DNA from: Saccharothrix deserti
GTDB taxonomy: Bacteria; Actinomycetota; Actinomycetes; Mycobacteriales; Pseudonocardiaceae
Reading direction: 5' to 3'
NCBI RefSeq assembly: GCF_009769385.1
Contig: NZ_ML775966.1
Location: 1-32,731, forward strand
Length of the DNA: 32,731 bases
The notes under the pieces: generated by a model
The model's input: the letters and a program-made list of their open reading frames with translations, nothing else
Database searches by the model: none
Told to the model about the DNA's origin: nothing
Position numbers and translations under genes: made by a program
In this document: positions 26,555-32,731 of the stretch, one piece after another
How the letters are laid out: every line of letters starts with the position of its first letter
Position numbering within the stretch: position 1 is the first letter of the stretch

Positions 26555-27160
26555 TCACTCCTCGACAGACTCCGCCGTCGCCTCGTCGGCGCTGTCGTGC
26601 TTGATCGGGCGGGTCTTCGTGGTCTTGTGGGGGGCCAGCACCATGATCATGTTGCGGCCGTCCTGCTTCGGGTTCGACTCGACGAAACCGAGCTCCGCGA
26701 CGTCCTCCGCGAGCCGCTGCAACAGTCGGTAACCCAGCTCCGGCCGGGACTGCTCACGGCCCCGGAACATGATGGTCACCTTGACCTTGTTCCCGTGCGA
26801 CAGGAAGCGGGCCACGTGGCCCTTCTTCGTCAGGTAGTCGTGCGGGTCGATCTTCGGCCGGAGCTTCTGCTCCTTGATGACCGTCAGCTGCTGGTTGCGG
26901 CGAGACTCGCGGGCCTTCTGCGCGCTCTCGTACTTGAACTTGCCGTAGTCCATGAGCTTGCAGACCGGCGGCCGAGCCTGCGCGGCGACCTCGACGAGGT
27001 CGAGATCCGATTCCTGGGCGAGTCGGAGCGCGTCCTCGATGCGAACGATCCCGACCTGCTCGCCGTTCGGCCCGACCAGACGAACCTCGGGCACGCGGAT
27101 GCGGTCGTTGATGCGCGGCTCGGTGCTCGCGGGAGCACCTCGGTTCGAGGGACTTGTCAT
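26555..27160 (-). CDS. infC: Translation initiation factor IF-3
   Basis: IF-3 binds the 30S subunit, prevents premature 50S joining and checks the start codon and initiator tRNA. The 201-residue protein has the N-domain ([15 protein letters not shown], about 16-30), the linker around [17 protein letters not shown] and the C-domain with [23 protein letters not shown]. An acidic C-terminal tail follows. The start is ATG 27160 with AAAGGA five bases upstream, rather than the rare AUU/AUC start seen for infC in many bacteria. The first 15 residues before RINDR are a short extension. It heads the infC-rpmI-rplT operon. Confidence 0.97.
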   Translation of the reverse strand: MTSPSNRGAPASTEPRINDRIRVPEVRLVGPNGEQVGIVRIEDALRLAQESDLDLVEVAAQARPPVCKLMDYGKFKYESAQKARESRRNQQLTVIKEQKLRPKIDPHDYLTKKGHVARFLSHGNKVKVTIMFRGREQSRPELGYRLLQRLAEDVAELGFVESNPKQDGRNMIMVLAPHKTTKTRPIKHDSADEATAESVEE

Positions 27161-27198
27161 TCACGTCCTTTGTGACTCGTTGTGCGCCAAAGACAAGA

Positions 27199-27353
27199 GG
27201 CCCCACACCTGCCCGGTGTGAGGCCCGCTTCCGACCGATCGCACAACGAAGGGCGCAGTCCACCCGTCGAGGGACCGGACCCGGCCACCTGCTCGAAGCG
27301 GCAGACTCGGGTGGGAGCGGGGCTCCACTTGCCGTCCCCACAGGTGTGGGGAC
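27199..27353 (-). ncRNA. infC leader with competing hairpins (probable attenuator)
   Basis: In the minus-strand transcript the first hairpin has a 9-bp stem (27353-27345/27342-27334). About 110 bases later comes an 11-bp stem (27225-27215/27209-27199) with a 5-base loop, followed by UCUUGUCUUU, a terminator-like structure 38 bases before infC. The segment CCCCACACCTG in hairpin 1 (27351-27341) is perfectly complementary to CAGGTGTGGGG in the terminator (27211-27201). The two states therefore exclude each other. L20 autoregulation of infC operons is known in other bacteria; control here is inferred. Confidence 0.65.
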
Positions 27354-27364
27354 TGGTCGCGCGG

Positions 27365-27390
27365 AGAATAGTAGCAGACGGCCTTGTCAA
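27365..27390 (-). promoter_or_regulatory. Candidate promoter of the infC operon
   Basis: A perfect TTGACA lies at 27390-27385 on the minus strand, upstream of the leader. Possible -10 boxes TACTAT (27373-27368) and TATTCT (27370-27365) are only 11 and 14 bases away, shorter than usual. The site is plausible by position, but the spacing is not canonical. Confidence 0.4.
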
Positions 27391-27436
27391 CCCCCGAATC
27401 GGCGACCCGTTCGAGGTGGTTGCGAGAATGGCTCCC

Positions 27437-27778
27437 GTGACCGACCTGCCTTCGAACAACGTCCGCGACCTGTCCGATGTTCCCAGCGTCGAGGTGATCA
27501 GCAAGGCGGCGATCATGCTGCTCTCCTCCGCCGCCGAACGCCTCGGCCTGGCCGACGAGGACCCCGAGCACAGCCCGCGCCGCGACCTCGACGAGGCCCG
27601 CCGCCTGATCACCGCGCTGGCCGGTCTGGTCACCGCGTCGGCCGAGTACCTGGGCCCGCACGCCGGTCCGCTGCGCGAGGGGCTCCAGTCGGTGCAGCGC
27701 GCGTTCCGCGAGGCGTCGGCCTACCCGGACGAGCCGGGCCAGGGCCCGGGCGAGAAGTACACCGGCCCCGTCTACTAA
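27437..27778 (+). CDS. DUF1844-type small protein
   Basis: This 113-residue actinobacterial protein of the DUF1844 type is of unknown function and often found divergent from infC. It is helical, with the typical VEVISKAAIMLLSSAAERLGL segment near residues 17-37, a DLDEARRLITALAGLV helix, and an amphipathic C-terminal helix. The C-terminus is Gly/Pro-rich. The start is either GTG 27437 or ATG 27428. A GAGAAT box at 27424-27429 would place the transcript start at about 27437, so a leaderless GTG was preferred. There is no ribosome site. Confidence 0.8.
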   Translation: MTDLPSNNVRDLSDVPSVEVISKAAIMLLSSAAERLGLADEDPEHSPRRDLDEARRLITALAGLVTASAEYLGPHAGPLREGLQSVQRAFREASAYPDEPGQGPGEKYTGPVY

Positions 27779-27783
27779 CTCCC

Positions 27784-27962
27784 CGTGTGTCCTACGTTCG
27801 GAACGCGTGTGTCCTGCGTTCGGAGCACCCGAGTTGAACGCTCGGAACGCCCACGTCCCGCGGCGGGACACGCCTGAGTGTCCAACATGCCTGTCCTGAA
27901 CGTAGGACACACACGTCCTGGACGTAGGACACACGTGGGACCTGGGGGTTCGGCTCGCGCGG
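27784..27962. repeat. Mirror-image array of 22-bp modules (array B)
   Basis: Eight modules follow one another at a 22-base period: GTGTCCTACGTTCGGA (27787), GTGTCCTGCGTTCGGA (27809), GAGTTGAACGCTCGGA (27831), a palindrome GTCCCGCGGCGGGAC (27855), then in reverse complement order CCTGAGTGTCCAAC (27873), CCTGAACGTAGGACAC (27895), CCTGGACGTAGGACAC (27917), and CCTGGGGGTTCGGCTCG (27940). The right half is the inverted left half. The same modules form array A near 3.2-3.5 kb. The array begins a few bases after the DUF1844 stop. Confidence 0.88.
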
Positions 27963-28095
27963 CGGAGGTGGGCCGACAGGGGGCCAAGAAGTGATGTTTA
28001 AAGGGTGGGAAATCTGGGTAGCGCGTGGCATTGTTAACGGCGTTCGCGCGAACACCTGTTGATCTTTCGACCCTGCACAAGGGGGGAACCCAGAC
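27963..28095 (+). promoter_or_regulatory. Upstream region of the subtilase gene
   Basis: This region has lower GC than its surroundings and holds a 12-bp palindrome GTTCGCGCGAAC (28042-28053), a possible operator, next to TTGTTAAC. A strong ribosome site (AAGGGGGGAA) precedes the ATG. A convincing -35/-10 pair was not found; an alternative-sigma promoter is possible. Confidence 0.4.
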
Positions 28096-29613
28096 ATGGG
28101 TAAGTTTCGCGCGCCTTGGGAACGGCTGGTAGGGGCAGTCGGTCTCGGTGTGACGGCGGTAGTGGCGTCGGCGCTGGTGGTCACACCGGCGCAGGCAGCC
28201 GAGGCCGAAATCCGTGACGCCAACAGACCGGACGCCGTGGCCGGCAGCTACATCGTGGTGCTGAAGGACGGCTTCCACACGACGGACGCGGTCGCCGCGA
28301 AGGTCGAGGCCCAGGTCACGCACCGCTACCGCGCAGCCCTGAACGGCTTCGCGGCGAAGATGAGCGAGCAGGCCGCCAAGCGGCTGGCCGACGACCCTGC
28401 GGTGGCTTACGTCGCCCAGGACCAGAAGGTCAAGAAGGTGGCCGACCAGCCGAACCCGCCGTCCTGGGGTTTGGACCGCGCCGACCAGCGTGACGTGCCG
28501 CTCAACAACAACTACAGCTACGCCGGCACGGCGAGCAACGTGCACGCCTACGTCGTCGACACCGGTATCCGCGCCACGCACAGCGATTTCGGTGGCCGGG
28601 CCAGCTTCGACGCCAACACCACCGGTGACGGCATCAACTCGGACTGCGACGGTCACGGCACGCACGTCGCGGGCACGCTCGGCGGCACCGCGTACGGCGT
28701 GGCCAAGGGCGTCCGGCTGCACGGCGTGAAGGTGCTGGACTGCTTCGGTGAGGGCACCGTCGCCACCGTCGTGGCGGGCATCGACTGGGTGACCGCCAAC
28801 GCGCAGAAGCCCGCCGTGGCGAACATGAGCCTCGGTGGCTACGCGAACGACATCTTGGACTCGGCCCTGCGCCAGTCCATCGCGTCGGGCATCACGTACG
28901 CCGTCGCGTCCGGCAACGCGGGCGACGACGCGTGCTACTACTCGCCTGCCCGTGTCGCCGAGGCCATCACGGTCAACGCCACGGACAGGGCCGACGGCCG
29001 GGCGTACTTCTCCAACTACGGCACGTGCACGGACGTGTTCGCGCCGGGTGTGGACATCACCTCGGCGTGGGGCACCGGCGACAACGACACGAACACGATC
29101 AGCGGCACGTCGATGGCGTCGCCGCACGTGGCGGGTGCCGCCGCGCTGTACGTGGCCGCCAACCCCGGCGCGTCACCGCAGCAGGTCCAGAACGCGCTGA
29201 ACGCGGCCGCGACGCCGGCTCGGGTCGTGGACGCCGCCACGGGTTCGCCGAACATGCTGCTGTTCACGGGTGCGCCGGGCGGTGACATCCTGGCCAAGGG
29301 CGAGAGGCTGAACGCCGGCCAGACCAAGATGTCGCAGGACGGCCGGTACAGGCTGGTCATGCAGAGCGATGGCAACCTGGTGCTCTACACCGGGGCGGCG
29401 CAGCCGTTGTGGCACACCCACACGTACAACACGGGTGCGACGTACGCGATCCTGCAGACCGACGGCAACCTCGTCGTCTACACGGCCGCGGGTGTGGCGA
29501 AGTGGCACACCTTCACCTACGGTCGGCCGGTCGACCGGCTGATGGTGCAGAACGACTCGAACGTCGTGCTGTACGGCCCGACCGGGCAGTACTACTGGCA
29601 CCGCTTCCAGTAA
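28096..29613 (+). CDS. Secreted subtilisin-like protease with bulb-lectin domain
   Basis: This extracellular S8 serine protease of the proteinase K/aqualysin type has 505 residues. A signal peptide covers 1-34 (ending AQA), and an I9 inhibitor propeptide about 50-117. The catalytic domain spans about 120-395 with triad Asp155 (VVDTG), His187 (GHGTHVAG) and Ser339 (GTSMASPH), and oxyanion Asn274. Residues 397-505 form a B-type (bulb) mannose-binding lectin domain with three QxDxNxVxY repeats: QSDGNLVLY (423), QTDGNLVVY (454) and QNDSNVVLY (485). The lectin probably directs the protease to mannose-rich glycans, perhaps fungal or cell-wall. The ATG has a strong ribosome site. A terminator follows. 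Confidence 0.95.
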   Translation: MGKFRAPWERLVGAVGLGVTAVVASALVVTPAQAAEAEIRDANRPDAVAGSYIVVLKDGFHTTDAVAAKVEAQVTHRYRAALNGFAAKMSEQAAKRLADDPAVAYVAQDQKVKKVADQPNPPSWGLDRADQRDVPLNNNYSYAGTASNVHAYVVDTGIRATHSDFGGRASFDANTTGDGINSDCDGHGTHVAGTLGGTAYGVAKGVRLHGVKVLDCFGEGTVATVVAGIDWVTANAQKPAVANMSLGGYANDILDSALRQSIASGITYAVASGNAGDDACYYSPARVAEAITVNATDRADGRAYFSNYGTCTDVFAPGVDITSAWGTGDNDTNTISGTSMASPHVAGAAALYVAANPGASPQQVQNALNAAATPARVVDAATGSPNMLLFTGAPGGDILAKGERLNAGQTKMSQDGRYRLVMQSDGNLVLYTGAAQPLWHTHTYNTGATYAILQTDGNLVVYTAAGVAKWHTFTYGRPVDRLMVQNDSNVVLYGPTGQYYWHRFQ

Positions 29614-29640
29614 TCACCACGATCACCACCCGTTAGTCAC

Positions 29641-29681
29641 CGGCGGCGCCGGGGTCCTCCTGGACCCCGGCGTCGCCGTTT
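29641..29681. terminator. Bidirectional terminator
   Basis: A 17-18-bp stem (29641-29657 with 29662-29678, one G-T pair) closes the loop TCCT and is followed by TTT on the plus strand. It lies 27 bases after the subtilase stop and immediately beside the stop of the convergent membrane protein gene, so it may serve both. Confidence 0.8.
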
Positions 29682-30277
29682 CACGGGTTGACGCCGGCGG
29701 CGCGCAGTTGCCGGGCGGCCAGGGCCCGGATGACTTCGGCGTCCTGACGGCGCCAGCCCTCCACGGGGTCGCCGGGGAAGGCCGCCAGGTCCTTGAGCGA
29801 CAGCGTGTTCAACGCGTGCAGCGCGAGGAGGTCGAAGCGCCCCTGGTCGCGCAGCCGCCGTGCCACGGCGGCCCGCCGGGCGAACCGCAGCCGCAGCGGC
29901 AGCCACGTGATCAGCAGGAACGCCAGCGGTATCGCGATCAGCGCGATGGTGAGCCACAGCGCGGTCGTCTCCACCGCCTCCACTTGCGTGCTGCCCGCGT
30001 CGGACAGCGTGCCGCCGGCGGACTTGCCGCGGTCGAGCGCGTCGGCCAGTTTCCCGCCGACCAGCGGCACTTCCCTGGCCTTGGCGGCGGCGTCCCCGAA
30101 CGTCTCGCTCAGGTTCCGCCCCGCGTCGACGAGTCCGTCGCCGGGCGCGCGCAGCAGCCGGACCGCGTCACCCACCGCCTGGGCCAGCTTCACCCAGAAC
30201 CACATCCAGGCGACCGCCAGCAGGTCGGCCACCACCTGCCGCGCCAGCCGGGGCGAACGATCCGCGTACCACTTCAT
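29681..30277 (-). CDS. Two-helix membrane protein of unknown function
   Basis: This 198-residue protein was not recognised. Hydrophobic segments lie at about 16-36 (VVADLLAVAWMWFWVKLAQAV) and 107-128 (LWLTIALIAIPLAFLLITWLP). Between them is a hydrophilic loop rich in Gly, Ala and Asp that is probably extracytoplasmic. The C-terminal 70 residues are basic, helical and likely cytoplasmic. The start ATG at 30277 is the only good one; the first residues MKWYADRSPRLARQ are positively charged. It converges with the subtilase and diverges from the regulator gene. Confidence 0.78.
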   Translation of the reverse strand: MKWYADRSPRLARQVVADLLAVAWMWFWVKLAQAVGDAVRLLRAPGDGLVDAGRNLSETFGDAAAKAREVPLVGGKLADALDRGKSAGGTLSDAGSTQVEAVETTALWLTIALIAIPLAFLLITWLPLRLRFARRAAVARRLRDQGRFDLLALHALNTLSLKDLAAFPGDPVEGWRRQDAEVIRALAARQLRAAGVNP

Positions 30278-30383
30278 GAGGTGTGGTCTACCAGGCGTGC
30301 GTTACCGGGAACAGACGTGACCGTCGTCGCCGGAGTCGGACGCCGTCGCCGGTACCGGTGCCCACTAATGTCGGGGTGTGGGG

Positions 30384-32731
30384 ATGACGTTCGGTGAGCT
30401 GCTGCGCGCGCACCGGTTGCGGGTCCGGCTGACCCAGGAAGAGCTGGCGGAGGGCTCGGGGGTCAGCGTTCGGGCGATCAGCGACATGGAACGCGGTCGC
30501 GCCAAGGGACCCCAGCGGCGCACGGTGGAGGCACTGGCCGGTGTGCTCTCGTTGGCCGGGCCGGAGATCGGGGAGTTGCTGGCCGCGGCCAAGGAAGGAA
30601 GGGTGCGGCGCTCGCCGTCGGTCGCGCCTCCGGTCACGCCTTCGGCGTTACCGCCGGACGTCGCCGACCTGACGGGGCGCGAGGACGAGTTGGCCGCGTT
30701 GACCGCGGTCGCGGAGCAGACGCGCACCACGTCGTTGGTCGTCGTGCACGGTCCGCCGGGTGCGGGGAAGACGGCGTTGGCGGTGCGGGCGGCGTACCGG
30801 CTCGCGTCTCGTTTCGCGGACGGGTGTTTCTTCTTCAACCTGCGCGGTATGGACGTGCGGCCGGTGCACCCGTCGGAGGTGGTGCACCGGATGCTGTTGG
30901 CGCTCGGTGTGGAGGAGACGCGGATCCCGGCCGGCGAGGCGGAGCGCTCCGACCTGTACCGGGCGCGGCTGCGGGAGCGGTCGACGTTGTTGGTGCTGGA
31001 CAACGCCTCCGACGAGGCCCAGGTGCGGCCGTTGCTGGCGACCGGGTCGGGGTCGTTGGTGGTGGTGACGTCCCGGCTGGTGCTCGGCGGGTTGGAGGCG
31101 AGCGGGCGGCTGGGGCTGGACGTGCTGGACCCGGGCGAGTCGTTCGAGTTGCTCGGCGCGATCGCCGGGCGTGCCAGGGTGGGCGCGGAGCCCGTGGCGA
31201 CGGCGCGGGTGGCGAAGCTGTGCGGCCACCTGCCGCTGGCGTTGCGGATCGCGGGCAACCGGCTCGCGAGTCGTCCTAAGTGGACGATCGGGCACCTGGC
31301 GGGTCAGCTGGTGGACGAGCGCCGCCGGCTGTCCGCGCTGACCTCGGGCGATCTGCAGGTGCGCACCGCGTTCGAGATGTCCTACCGGCAGCTCGGCGAG
31401 AAGGCCGCGGTGCTGTTCCGCAGGCTGTCCCTGGTGCCGGGGGCGGATTTCGGGCCGGACCTGGCCGCGGTGCTGGCCGACGTGGACCGGTTCTCCGCCG
31501 AGGACACGCTGGAGGAGCTGGTCGACATGAGCCTGCTGGACACCGCCGAGGTGCCCGGCCGGTACGTGTTCCACGACCTGATCCGGGTGTTCGCCGGTGA
31601 ACGGCTGGCGGACGAGGAGCCCGCGCCGGTGGTCGGGCAGGCGCGGCGGCGGATGGTGGACTGGCTGCTGGACACGGCGGTCGCGGCGGCCGGGTTCTTC
31701 GGGCCGCGTGCCAGCACGGCGCCGTCCGGGCCGTTGAGCGGCCAGGAGGACGCGGACGCCTGGATCGCGGTCGAGACCGGGAACTGGGTGGGCGCGCTGC
31801 GGTCGGCGGGCGGCGACGGGCTGCACGCCGAGGTGTTGCGGCTGGCCACCGCCATGCACTGGTACTCGGACCAACGCGGACGCGGCGAGACGTGGGTCGA
31901 GGTGTTCACCGCCGGTGTCGCGGCGGCGCGTGCGCTGGGCAGCGTGCGGGACGAGGCCGTGCAGCTGAACTTCCTGACCTGGACGCTGGCGGTGCTGATG
32001 CGCCGGTTCCCGGAGGCGTTGGCGTTGTACGACGAGGCGTGGCGCGCGTCGGTGGCGGCGGGTGACGTCACGGAGCAGGGCTGGGCGGTGCACTACCGGT
32101 CGGTGTCGGAGCTGCGGTCCGGGCGGTTGGAGGCGGCGCAGGTCAGCGCGCGGCGGGCGCAGGAGCTGTTCCGGCGGGCCGGGTTCCCGTTGGGCGAGCA
32201 GATCTCGTTGTCGTGCCTGGCGTTGGTGCTGGACGGGTTGGCGCGGCACGAGGACTCCGTGCTGGTGAACCTGGAGCTGCTGGCCAACGTGCGGTCGGGA
32301 AAGCTGGACCTGGCGCCGGTGATGGCGGCCGAGATGTCGGCGACGCTGCTGGTGCGCACGGCGGACAGCCTGGTGCGGTTGGCGCGGTGGCCGGAGGTGC
32401 TGGCGGCGGCGGACGACGCGCTGGAGATGCTGCGCGCCGCGACCGCGCCGTCGATGCTGTGCGATGCCCGCTACCTGCGCGGGGTGGCGCTGCACCGGCT
32501 CGGTGATCCGGCCGGGGCGCGGACCGAGCTGGAGCTGGCGGTCGGGTCGGCCGACGAGCACCGTCAGCACCGCCGCCTGGCGGAGGTGTTCGGCGCGTTG
32601 GCCGACGTGCACGACGACCTCGGCGACCCGGTCGCGGCTGGGGTTTATCGCGACCGGGCCGCCTCCGTGGGGTCGCGGGGGGGGTTTGTGTGGGCCTTTT
32701 GGGGGGGCGCCAGTTTGGTTCTGGGGCAAAT
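30384..32731 (+). CDS. HTH/NB-ARC/TPR-type regulator, 3' end missing
   Basis: This STAND-class ATP-dependent regulator is open to the window end (at least 782 codons). Residues 3-60 are a Cro/C1 (XRE) helix-turn-helix (LTQEELAEGSGVSVRAISDME). An NB-ARC NTPase follows, with Walker A GPPGAGKT at 123-130, Walker B LLVLDN ending at 207, the VVVTSR sensor and the CGHLPLALRIAGN motif. From about residue 430 the protein is helical repeats, TPR-like. Such actinomycete proteins usually control secondary metabolism or stress genes. A GTG at 30378 is in frame. TAATGT (30366-30371) would put the transcript start at that GTG, so the message may be leaderless. The last 60 bases are suspect. Confidence 0.88.
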   Translation, partial: MTFGELLRAHRLRVRLTQEELAEGSGVSVRAISDMERGRAKGPQRRTVEALAGVLSLAGPEIGELLAAAKEGRVRRSPSVAPPVTPSALPPDVADLTGREDELAALTAVAEQTRTTSLVVVHGPPGAGKTALAVRAAYRLASRFADGCFFFNLRGMDVRPVHPSEVVHRMLLALGVEETRIPAGEAERSDLYRARLRERSTLLVLDNASDEAQVRPLLATGSGSLVVVTSRLVLGGLEASGRLGLDVLDPGESFELLGAIAGRARVGAEPVATARVAKLCGHLPLALRIAGNRLASRPKWTIGHLAGQLVDERRRLSALTSGDLQVRTAFEMSYRQLGEKAAVLFRRLSLVPGADFGPDLAAVLADVDRFSAEDTLEELVDMSLLDTAEVPGRYVFHDLIRVFAGERLADEEPAPVVGQARRRMVDWLLDTAVAAAGFFGPRASTAPSGPLSGQEDADAWIAVETGNWVGALRSAGGDGLHAEVLRLATAMHWYSDQRGRGETWVEVFTAGVAAARALGSVRDEAVQLNFLTWTLAVLMRRFPEALALYDEAWRASVAAGDVTEQGWAVHYRSVSELRSGRLEAAQVSARRAQELFRRAGFPLGEQISLSCLALVLDGLARHEDSVLVNLELLANVRSGKLDLAPVMAAEMSATLLVRTADSLVRLARWPEVLAAADDALEMLRAATAPSMLCDARYLRGVALHRLGDPAGARTELELAVGSADEHRQHRRLAEVFGALADVHDDLGDPVAAGVYRDRAASVGSRGGFVWAFWGGASLVLGQ

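Noticed and set aside
27784..27962. CRISPR array
   Set aside because: Modules are contiguous at 22 bases without unique spacers, half are inverted, and there are no cas genes.
30648..32729. 693-residue minus-strand frame
   Set aside because: It is antisense to the HTH/NB-ARC gene, whose domains are clear, and has no recognisable motifs.
30378..32731. Antiphage STAND (Avs-like) interpretation of the HTH/NB-ARC protein
   Set aside because: The N-terminal domain is a DNA-binding HTH, not a nuclease or other effector, and no defence genes are adjacent; a regulator is simpler.

Overview
The window is a high-GC actinobacterial chromosome segment, most likely from the Pseudonocardiales (Saccharothrix, Lentzea or Actinosynnema type). 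The evidence is strong G/C bias at third codon positions, GTG and TTG starts, an actinomycete rrn leader with a boxA-like element, an HTH/NB-ARC regulator, and the order infC-rpmI-rplT-tsnR ... pheS-pheT ... argCJBDFRGH-mpg ... tyrS. From general knowledge that order matches the mycobacterial chromosome. The genus is inferred, not proven.

The conserved backbone lies entirely on the minus strand. From right to left it holds the infC-rpmI-rplT translation operon with a structured leader, a SpoU-type rRNA methyltransferase, pheS-pheT, the whole arginine pathway (argC-J-B-D-F-R-G-H) with a DNA-3-methyladenine glycosylase overlapping its end, tyrS, and the promoter and leader of a ribosomal RNA operon whose genes lie off the left edge. 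All eight arg genes overlap by 1 to 8 bases. The single argC promoter has an ARG-box-like operator between its -35 and -10, and the repressor argR is encoded inside the operon.

Other genes, many of them plus strand, sit between these backbone blocks. They are a two-helix membrane protein and an EF-hand calcium-binding protein (1.9-3.2 kb); a small membrane protein, a HAD-like protein with an altered motif I, soluble transhydrogenase sthA, an internally deleted AlkD-like DNA repair gene and a membrane-anchored exported protein (12.5-15.9 kb); and a closely spaced HSP90-like chaperone plus large TPR protein (20.3-24.8 kb). At the right end are a DUF1844 protein, a secreted subtilase with a bulb-lectin domain, a membrane protein, and an HTH-NB-ARC-helical-repeat regulator cut by the window end.

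The most unusual non-coding signals are (1) an infC leader where two hairpins share an 11-bp complementary segment and can form either a terminator or an alternative pairing; (2) two intergenic arrays of about 22-bp modules arranged as mirror images around a centre; and (3) an argC promoter predicted to give a nearly leaderless mRNA. The HSP90-TPR pair is the best candidate for a poorly described protein system. The last 60 bases look like low-quality contig-end sequence.
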